Origin: JBBIJR01 sp037445875
GTDB lineage: Bacteria; CLD3; SB21
Length of the DNA stretch: 11,692 bases
NCBI GenBank assembly: GCA_037445875.1
Contig: JBBIJR010000094.1
Coordinates: 1-11,692 of the forward strand
Direction of reading: 5' to 3'
This document shows, one piece after another, positions 5,897-11,692 of the stretch; the first letter of the stretch is position 1; every line of letters starts with the position of its first letter. Made by a program: the position numbers and the translations under genes. The notes beneath the pieces were generated by a model. That model had not been told where the DNA came from and made no database searches. It worked only from the letters and a program-made list of their open reading frames with translations.

Positions 5897-5935
5897 ATGT
5901 ACTTGATGACTGTGGAGGCCGTATGCGAGTCGTGA
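5897..5935 (+). other. Possible 12-residue leader peptide ahead of the WG-repeat gene
   Basis: ATG 5897 sits behind a strong ribosome site (GGAGGAGCC directly upstream) and opens MYLMTVEAVCES before TGA at 5933-5935. It overlaps the lipoprotein start at 5923 in another frame, so it could couple translation. There is no attenuator-like residue run, and it may be fortuitous. Confidence 0.25.
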
Positions 5936-7050
5936 TCCTGCTGACATGTGTGTGGTGCGTCTCCTGTGGGAAGGTGCCGCGCAAGGTGACGATCTTTGAA
6001 CAGAAGGAAGTGAGGGAAATGCGCGTGGACAACGTTCCCGTGCGATCCCTGGCCGGTTTCCATCCCACGCAGAGAGGCCGCGTGGCGGCGTATGCCGACT
6101 ATGTCTGGTATAACGAAGGAGGAACGCGCACCGTTCGTCCGACGGGAGTTTCGACAAGCGTTCATGAAGTATCCGGCGGAGCATGGGGACTGCTGAAGCG
6201 CTCGCAGCAGGAGTCCGACGTCTTCCTGGAATTGACGGATCCGGTGTTTGAAGCGTTTCTCGATTTTTCCGAGCACCGGGCGGCCGTCCGGCAAGACGGA
6301 AGGTGGGGATTCATCGACACGACCGGTGACGTAGTGGTGGATTGCCGTTTTGACACCGCCGTGCCCCCGCCGTATTCTTTCCCCAATTGGTACTATGTGT
6401 ACCGGGATGGCATGGCCTGGGTAATGCAAAATGGCCGTTCGTTTCGTATCAACCGGGATGGCGACCGGGTCGACGACGAGAGCTTTGAAATGGATGCGTT
6501 CTACGTTGATCGCGACTGGAACGTCGAAAACGATCTTGATACCGGCATGGTGACATGGTTCAAAGCCGGTAACCAATGGGGACTGATGGATTGGAAAACG
6601 GCGGTCATCATGAAACCGGCCATGGACCAACCTCGCGAATTTCGGCGATACACCGCGGACCTCTTCTGGATCAAGAGCAGGAATCAATGGGGACTGTGGG
6701 ACGAAAAGTCGGAGACGTGGAAGCAGACTCCGCAATTTGATCACGTCGAGGTCCATAAGAAACTCACGTGGGCAAATGTGGGGGGAGCACCCGGTCTGTT
6801 GAGTGTCCAGGGAGGCGCATGGACGCTGCTTGATTCTCTGGGCCATGTCGTCATTACTCTCGGCGCCGCGCCCGATCTGGAAAGAACCGGGTGGATGCCC
6901 GTTCGGGTCGACGGCCAATGGGGCTATTGGTATGACGATAGGTTGCATCGAAAAACACGGGGTCTCGGCTTCTCGCATGAGGCCCAACAGCGGCTCGACA
7001 GCATCCTCGGGGAACTGGGATCGTGGGGCGATACGGCTGGGATAAAATGA
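5923..7050 (+). CDS. WG-repeat lipoprotein
   Basis: A 375-residue exported protein. ATG 5923 is chosen over the upstream in-frame start at 5860 because GGAGG (5914-5918) lies four bases ahead and the protein then begins with a classic short lipoprotein signal, MRVVILLTCVWCVSC followed by GK; the lipid-carrying Cys would be residue 15, although Cys at -3 is unusual. The body is built of WG (KWG) beta repeats, each with a Gly-x-Trp-Gly core followed by a strand ending near F/D: GAWGLLK, DGRWGFIDTTGDVVVD, GNQWGLMD, RNQWGLWDEKSE, GAPGLLS, DGQWGYWYDD. Such repeats occur in surface and periplasmic proteins with unknown ligands. It lies 195 bases upstream of the hybrid sensor kinase in the same direction; a functional link is possible but not shown, as the kinase has its own promoter. 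Confidence 0.75.
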   Translation: MRVVILLTCVWCVSCGKVPRKVTIFEQKEVREMRVDNVPVRSLAGFHPTQRGRVAAYADYVWYNEGGTRTVRPTGVSTSVHEVSGGAWGLLKRSQQESDVFLELTDPVFEAFLDFSEHRAAVRQDGRWGFIDTTGDVVVDCRFDTAVPPPYSFPNWYYVYRDGMAWVMQNGRSFRINRDGDRVDDESFEMDAFYVDRDWNVENDLDTGMVTWFKAGNQWGLMDWKTAVIMKPAMDQPREFRRYTADLFWIKSRNQWGLWDEKSETWKQTPQFDHVEVHKKLTWANVGGAPGLLSVQGGAWTLLDSLGHVVITLGAAPDLERTGWMPVRVDGQWGYWYDDRLHRKTRGLGFSHEAQQRLDSILGELGSWGDTAGIK

Positions 7051-7113
7051 GCCTGTCGTCTTTACCTCCGTCGTCCATTCGCTTCAGTCGTTTTTTTTGG
7101 ATAAGCAAAAGAA

Positions 7114-7139
7114 AGGACAGCCAGGTCAAACCTTGTCCT
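7114..7139. repeat. Interrupted inverted repeat in the lipoprotein-kinase intergenic region
   Basis: AGGAC (7114-7118) pairs with GTCCT (7135-7139), and inside it AGGT (7123-7126) pairs with ACCT (7130-7133). It lies after the lipoprotein stop and 32 bases before the TTGACA at 7171. It could end the upstream transcript, though no T run follows, or serve as an operator. Confidence 0.35.
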
Positions 7140-7170
7140 GCGGCGCCAGAACATCAGCCCATCTGAGCTG

Positions 7171-7201
7171 TTGACAAAGTAGTTTGCTTCCGGTACCTTT
7201 C
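7171..7201 (+). promoter_or_regulatory. Promoter of the hybrid sensor kinase gene
   Basis: A perfect TTGACA (7171-7176) is followed after 17 bases by TACCTT (7194-7199). In Bacteroidetes terms TTG, 20 bases, TACCTTTC gives 7 of 8 matches to TAnnTTTG. It ends 45 bases before the kinase start codon, the right place for its promoter. Confidence 0.6.
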
Positions 7202-7245
7202 CCCATAAATCTGTTCGAGCGCGAAGTATCACGGCGGACAGTCCC

Positions 7246-10200
7246 ATGAAGCCGTCCACACTCGCCATTATCCTCATCCTCGTTCCGCCCTCCTCAGCGT
7301 TTGCCCAGCATTCCCACCGCGACGCGGGCTTGCCCCTGATCAAAAACTACGCCCCCAAAGACTACGGGGCCCATCCTCAGAACTGGTCGATCCAGATGGA
7401 TACCCGCGGCGTGCTCTACGTGGGCAATACGCAAGGCGTTCTGGAATACGACGGCGTCTCGTGGCGCATGATCCCGGTGGCCAATGGGTCGATCGTACGA
7501 TCCATTGCGTGGGACAGCCTCGGTCTGATGTACGTCGGCGCACAGGGAGAGCTGGGATACCTCTATCCGGACTCGGTGGGAAGGCTCAGCTACCATTCGC
7601 TCGTGGATCGCCTGCCCGAAAGCCATCGAACGTTCACCGACGTTTGGATTACCCTGTCGACTCCGGTGGGTGTGTTCTTTTGCTCCTACACTCACCTGTT
7701 TCGATGGGACGGCCAGCGCATGCATGTCTGGAAGGCCTCGCGCCGCTTTCGGCAGGCCAGTTGGGTCCATCAGAAGCTATGGCTGCAGGAGGAAGGTACG
7801 GGCCTGCTGCAACTTGCGGGCGATTCGCTGCGCCTGATGCCGGGCGGCGACCGGCTGGCCGACACCAAAGTCTACACCATCTTGCCTCTCGATTCCGCCG
7901 TTCTCATTTGGACCCGTGAGCGCGCTTTGTTTGTCTTCGACGGACAGACGGTGGAGTCTTATCCCACGGAGGCGGATGCCTTTCTCAAGCGGAATGAGCT
8001 CTACTGCGGCGTGTGCGCTGATGAACGGACGACCGCTCTTGGAACAAAAAAAGGCGGCATTGTGCTGATCGACCGAAAAGGCCGTGTCACCGGAATCCTC
8101 GACAAATCTGCGGGCCTGCCCAATGATCTGATCTGGGGCCTTTTCGTGGACCCCCGGGGATCGCTGTGGGCCGCGACGAACGACGGCCTTGCCCGCATCA
8201 GCCTGCGCGGCCCGTTGTCCGTGTTCGACGAACGGAGCGGACTGAGCAATAATACGGTGGAAACCGTGATACGGCACAGAGGCATTCTGTATGTGGCGCA
8301 GGGACCCGAAGTATGGTATCTTCGGCCGCGGGGCCAGACGACCTTCGGTCAAACATTCAACCGAGTACAGGGCATCCGCGACTTCTGTTGGAGCTTTCTG
8401 TCCAGGGGAGGCTCGCTGCTGGCCGCTTCCGTCAAGGGAATCCATGAGATCGTCGATGACCGCGCATCCATTCTGCACACATACCCATCTCGGGTCTTTT
8501 TTCCCTCGCGGCGCGACACGAACCGTGTCTACGTCGGCCTTTCCAAGGGCCTGGCTTCATTGTACTGGAATGGGCGCGGGTGGACGGACGAGGGAAAAAT
8601 CGCCGGCGTGGAGGATGAAGTGGTCAGCATCACGGAGAGCCGCACCGGAGACCTCTGGCTGTGCACTCGTTACAGCGGGGCGCTCAAGATCCGATTCGCC
8701 GGCGCACGCATCGTCGCAGGGATCGAGCGATACGGTGAGGAAAGCGGCCTGCCGATGAAGGCCACTCCCCTCGCGTCGACGGTGAATCAGCGCGCGGTCT
8801 TTGCGACCGACCGGGGCATCATGCGTTTTGACGAAGACGCCAAACGCTTCGCATACGACTCCACATTTGGCTCGTTCCTGGCGGACGGTTCCCGGTGGGC
8901 GTTCGTTGTGCGTGAAGACCCATTGGGACATGTCTGGATCGAGTCCGGCGACGACAAGGAAATCGAAACGGGTATCGCGGAACTCCAGGAAGACGGACGC
9001 TACCTGTGGAATCCTCAGCCGTTCAAGGGGCTCTCGGACTTTGAGCTCTATTCCATCTTTTTCGACGGAGACAGCGTTGCCTGGCTCGGGGGAAGCGGCG
9101 GCCGGCTTGTTCGATACGACCGGCGAATCCGGGAGGATTACACGATGGACGCACCGGTACTGATCCGCCGGGTCACTACACGCACCGACTCCCTGCTCTT
9201 TGCGGGACATGCGGTACCAGGTATCAGCGACCGGTCTTCGAGGCTGCCGTACCGCATGAACGGCCTGCGTTTCGAATTCGCCGCCCCCTTTCTCGATCAA
9301 GAGTGGAGGAACCGGTATCAGTACCGCCTCGAAGGATTCGAGGAATCCTGGTCCGATTGGACGGGAGAGTCCAGGGCCGTGTATACGAATATTCCCGAAG
9401 GCAGCTACACCTTCCGCGTGAGGTCACGCAACGTCTATGGATGGGTCAGCGCGGAAGACACGTATGCCTTTGAAGTGCTGGCTCCGTGGTTCAGAACGTG
9501 GTGGGCCTACGCCCTGTACGTGCTCCTGGCCGGCGGTTCGGTGTTCGGCGTGGTCAGATTGCGCCTGGCCAGATTGGAGCGGGAAAAACGCCGACTGGAA
9601 GGCATCGTAAAAGAGCGCGTCCGGGAGATCGAGGAAAAGAACCAACTGCTGGCCGAGCAGGCCGAGAAGTTGCAGGAGATGGACCGCGTCAAGTCGCGGT
9701 TCTTTGCCAACATCTCCCACGAGTTCCGCACGCCGCTGACCCTGATCATGGCGCCTCTGGAGGACCTGTTGGCCCGTGGCCGGGCAGGAGACGCCGGCGA
9801 CGACCTCCGCGTGGCCCTTCGGAATGCCAAAAGACTGCTGCGTCTCATCAACGAACTGCTCGATCTGGCCAAACTCGAAAGCGGACGGATGGAGTTGCAC
9901 GCCGTTTGTCAGCCGCTGATGCCGATCCTTCGTACCGTTGTTCATTGTTTTGCGCCGCTGGCGGAGACGCGCCGCATTTACCTCCATCTGGTCGAACACG
10001 ACGACGAATGCCAGGTGTTCCTCGACCGCGACAAAATGGAAAAGGTCTTCTTCAATCTTTTGGCCAATGCTTTCAAATTCACGCCGGACCACGGGTACGT
10101 GACCGTCACTGCGGCGGCCGTCCCGGCGGATCCAGCGGACTTCCCCGAAGGAGCCGTCCGGGTGGGGTTCCACGACACCGGAATCGGGATTCCCGATGAA

Positions 10201-11274
10201 CAGCTTCCATTCATATTCGATCGTTTTTCGCAGGGAAGCGCCTCCGATACACGGCGGTATGAAGGAACCGGCATCGGATTGGCTTTGGTGAAGGAATTCG
10301 TGGACCTGCATCGGGGCCGTATCCTGGTACAGAGTGAACCCGGCGTCGGCACCGAGATGGACGTCCTGCTTCCGTTGGGGCGTGGACACCTGCAACCGAG
10401 CGAGGTGCTCGAACATCCGCCGGGGGAGCAGGCAGATAGCTTGCGTCTCGACGTAGAGGCGGCCGGACTCCAGGATGCGGTTTCTCATGCTCCGCCCGAA
10501 CCGCGCAGGATGTCCGTGCAGGATGAAGCCGTGGTGCTGGTGGTCGAAGACAACTCCGATGTCCGCTCGTACATCGGCAGCCATCTGAAAGAGCATTACC
10601 GGGTTCTGGAGGCGGAGAACGGATGCCTCGGGCTTCAGCTGGCCGTTGAACAGCTGCCCGATCTGGTCGTGAGCGATGTCATGATGCCGGAAATGGACGG
10701 ATACGAACTGGCGGCGAAACTCAAATCGAATCCACTGACCACCCACATACCCGTCGTTCTCCTGACGGCCAAGGCCTCGGACGACGCGAAGCTGCAAGGA
10801 CTGGAAACGGGTGCGGACGATTACATCACGAAGCCGTTCAGCGGGCAGGAACTTCAGCTGCGTGTCCGCAACCTCATCAATAATCGACTGGTTCTGCGGG
10901 AGAAGCATCGGAAGGAATTTCTGCTGGGCGGTCTTGCAGGACTCGAACTCCGCTCGGCCGACGAACAGTTTCTCACAAACCTGCGCACCGTGGCGGAGAA
11001 GAACCTGTCGGATCCCGATTTCACGGTGGAACGGCTGAGAGAGCAGTTCAACATGAGTCAGCGGCAGTTCCATCGAAAGCTCCACGCCCTGACCGGGCAG
11101 GCGCCCGTGCAGTATCTCCGGGCCATGCGCCTTCATCGGGCAAGACAATTGGTGAAGAAGAAAGCCGGCACCGTTTCCGAGATTGCGTTTGACGTCGGTT
11201 TTAGCAATCTGTCGTATTTCGCCAAGTCCTATCGCGAACAGTTCGGAGTTCTTCCCTCAGAGGATGAGTCCTGA
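7246..11274 (+). CDS. Hybrid two-component system protein: propeller sensor, histidine kinase, receiver and AraC regulator in one chain
   Basis: A 1342-residue one-protein signalling system. Order: signal peptide (MKPSTLAIILILVPPSSAFA, 1-20); periplasmic beta-propeller of two-component-regulator repeats (about 30-640, e.g. NWSIQMDTRGVLYVGNTQG and LWAATNDGLARIS); Y_Y_Y domain (about 665-745, YQYRLEGFEESWSDW); one membrane helix (about 748-770); coiled coil; HisKA with FFANISHEFRTPLT (H825); HATPase with N-box FFNLLANAFKFTP, G1 DTGIGIP (from D977) and G2 GTGIGLA (from G1007); receiver with acidic pair E1101/D1102, phospho-acceptor D1144 in SDVMMPEMDG and K1196; AraC helix-turn-helix pair (second helix around VSEIAFDVGFSNLSYFAKSY). 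All key catalytic residues are present. Relatives sense glycan fragments or other nutrients and switch on nearby genes, but no SusC/SusD pair or polysaccharide-degrading gene is in view, so the ligand is unknown. ATG 7246 gives the clean signal peptide; the ribosome site is weak. Confidence 0.95.
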   Translation: MKPSTLAIILILVPPSSAFAQHSHRDAGLPLIKNYAPKDYGAHPQNWSIQMDTRGVLYVGNTQGVLEYDGVSWRMIPVANGSIVRSIAWDSLGLMYVGAQGELGYLYPDSVGRLSYHSLVDRLPESHRTFTDVWITLSTPVGVFFCSYTHLFRWDGQRMHVWKASRRFRQASWVHQKLWLQEEGTGLLQLAGDSLRLMPGGDRLADTKVYTILPLDSAVLIWTRERALFVFDGQTVESYPTEADAFLKRNELYCGVCADERTTALGTKKGGIVLIDRKGRVTGILDKSAGLPNDLIWGLFVDPRGSLWAATNDGLARISLRGPLSVFDERSGLSNNTVETVIRHRGILYVAQGPEVWYLRPRGQTTFGQTFNRVQGIRDFCWSFLSRGGSLLAASVKGIHEIVDDRASILHTYPSRVFFPSRRDTNRVYVGLSKGLASLYWNGRGWTDEGKIAGVEDEVVSITESRTGDLWLCTRYSGALKIRFAGARIVAGIERYGEESGLPMKATPLASTVNQRAVFATDRGIMRFDEDAKRFAYDSTFGSFLADGSRWAFVVREDPLGHVWIESGDDKEIETGIAELQEDGRYLWNPQPFKGLSDFELYSIFFDGDSVAWLGGSGGRLVRYDRRIREDYTMDAPVLIRRVTTRTDSLLFAGHAVPGISDRSSRLPYRMNGLRFEFAAPFLDQEWRNRYQYRLEGFEESWSDWTGESRAVYTNIPEGSYTFRVRSRNVYGWVSAEDTYAFEVLAPWFRTWWAYALYVLLAGGSVFGVVRLRLARLEREKRRLEGIVKERVREIEEKNQLLAEQAEKLQEMDRVKSRFFANISHEFRTPLTLIMAPLEDLLARGRAGDAGDDLRVALRNAKRLLRLINELLDLAKLESGRMELHAVCQPLMPILRTVVHCFAPLAETRRIYLHLVEHDDECQVFLDRDKMEKVFFNLLANAFKFTPDHGYVTVTAAAVPADPADFPEGAVRVGFHDTGIGIPDEQLPFIFDRFSQGSASDTRRYEGTGIGLALVKEFVDLHRGRILVQSEPGVGTEMDVLLPLGRGHLQPSEVLEHPPGEQADSLRLDVEAAGLQDAVSHAPPEPRRMSVQDEAVVLVVEDNSDVRSYIGSHLKEHYRVLEAENGCLGLQLAVEQLPDLVVSDVMMPEMDGYELAAKLKSNPLTTHIPVVLLTAKASDDAKLQGLETGADDYITKPFSGQELQLRVRNLINNRLVLREKHRKEFLLGGLAGLELRSADEQFLTNLRTVAEKNLSDPDFTVERLREQFNMSQRQFHRKLHALTGQAPVQYLRAMRLHRARQLVKKKAGTVSEIAFDVGFSNLSYFAKSYREQFGVLPSEDES

Positions 11275-11550
11275 TCATCCCCTGGCGCTGATTCGTCTCC
11301 CCAGCCCGTCTGTCTACTGATTCGTCTTACCCTGCCGCTCGCGCTTCCCAGTTGAGTTGAAGAAAAGTGGAATTGCCTTTCTTCTTTTCCATTAATGTTG
11401 CACGGCTGAATAGTGTCACCCAATGGCCGTCCAGTATTAGCAAAACCCTCCCTGCGATTCCTACCTTGATTACATGCCAGTTTTCATCAAGAGCGTTCAA
11501 GCCAACGTGGGCAATTCAGGAGATGGCACCACACAAAGGGAGACGAGGTC
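11275..11550. other. Intergenic region downstream of the hybrid regulator
   Basis: No gene or RNA is seen. TAATGTTG at 11393-11400 resembles a Bacteroidetes -7 element, but the nearest TTG is 17 bases before it, so the promoter for the next gene is uncertain. Pyrimidine-rich stretches follow the regulator's stop without a clear terminator hairpin. Confidence 0.3.
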
Positions 11551-11692
11551 ATGAAAACGTTACGCGTCGATGCAGTCATTGTTCTCGCTATCCTGAACCT
11601 TTCGTTCGCCGCCGCTCAGGTGCCCGAGACGATGAGCTACCAGGGCGTGCTGGCGGATGCGAACGGCACACCCGTGCCGGATGGGAACTACG
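11551..11692 (+). CDS. Exported protein of unknown function, N-terminal part
   Basis: The first 47 residues are visible. They start with a signal peptide (MKTLRVDAVIVLAILNLSFA, cleavage likely after AAA or AQ), then QVPETMSYQGVLADANGTP and VPDGNY. The (M)NYQG-L-D--G-PV-DG-Y opening is a pattern I recall from many secreted or surface proteins of Ignavibacteria- and Bacteroidota-type bacteria, often large and with sorting signals. The rest is beyond the edge, so no function can be given. A purine-rich ribosome site (AAAGGGAGACGAGG) precedes the ATG. It stands 276 bases after the hybrid regulator and could be a target. Confidence 0.7.
   Translation, partial: MKTLRVDAVIVLAILNLSFAAAQVPETMSYQGVLADANGTPVPDGNY

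Noticed and set aside
5701..6987. 428-codon minus-strand frame across the assembly gap
   Set aside because: It runs through the unknown bases and opposes the WG-repeat gene, and its sequence has no family resemblance.
7091..7098. T run after the WG-repeat gene as a terminator
   Set aside because: No G/C-rich hairpin precedes it; the inverted repeat at 7114-7139 lies after it, so the order is wrong for an intrinsic terminator on the plus strand.
9424..11148. 574-codon open frame on the minus strand opposite the hybrid kinase
   Set aside because: It lies wholly inside the kinase, whose domains and catalytic motifs are unmistakable; the GC-rich third positions of the real gene keep the opposite frame open.

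Overview
The window appears to come from a Bacteroidota/Chlorobiota-type (FCB-group) bacterium, most likely a metagenome scaffold because a 47-base run of N interrupts it. The taxonomic hint has two parts. First, there is a very long hybrid two-component regulator (beta-propeller sensor, Y_Y_Y, kinase, receiver and AraC output in one chain), a form typical of that group. Second, three intergenic promoters share the layout TTG-N20-TAnnTTT, which is the -33/-7 pattern known for the Bacteroidetes primary sigma factor. The exact lineage cannot be fixed from this window.

Layout. (1) 1-314, minus strand: the start of a type I DAHP synthase (aroF-like) with an apparent frameshift near position 53 and its own promoter. 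(2) 315-1120: a gene-poor stretch with two copies of a palindromic dispersed repeat, several hairpins and one good promoter. (3) 1121-5728: an accessory island with visibly lower GC, rich in gene debris. It holds the C-terminal remnant of an AlbA_2/Schlafen-type ATP-binding regulator and two copies of the tail of a restriction-modification DNA methyltransferase. Between the two tails lies an intact, tightly packed three-gene operon: a GHKL ATPase, a STAS-like DUF4325 protein and a PIN-domain nuclease. On the minus strand follow a Panacea (DUF4065) antitoxin gene that is intact and an overlapping Fic gene broken by a nonsense codon and a frameshift. Diverging from these is a small stand-alone DprA/SLOG-fold protein. 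(4) 5766-5812: assembly gap. (5) 5813-11692: higher-GC, ordinary-looking chromosome with a WG-repeat lipoprotein, the 1342-residue hybrid sensor/regulator with its own promoter, and the start of an exported protein.

The most interesting unit is the ATPase-STAS-PIN operon at 1711-3541. The first two proteins resemble an anti-sigma kinase and its antagonist (a partner-switching pair), and the third looks like an RNase effector. The pieces suggest a switch-controlled nuclease, possibly a defence or toxin module that landed in a restriction-modification locus. This is inference: the domain calls rest on motifs read by eye, and no database search could be run.
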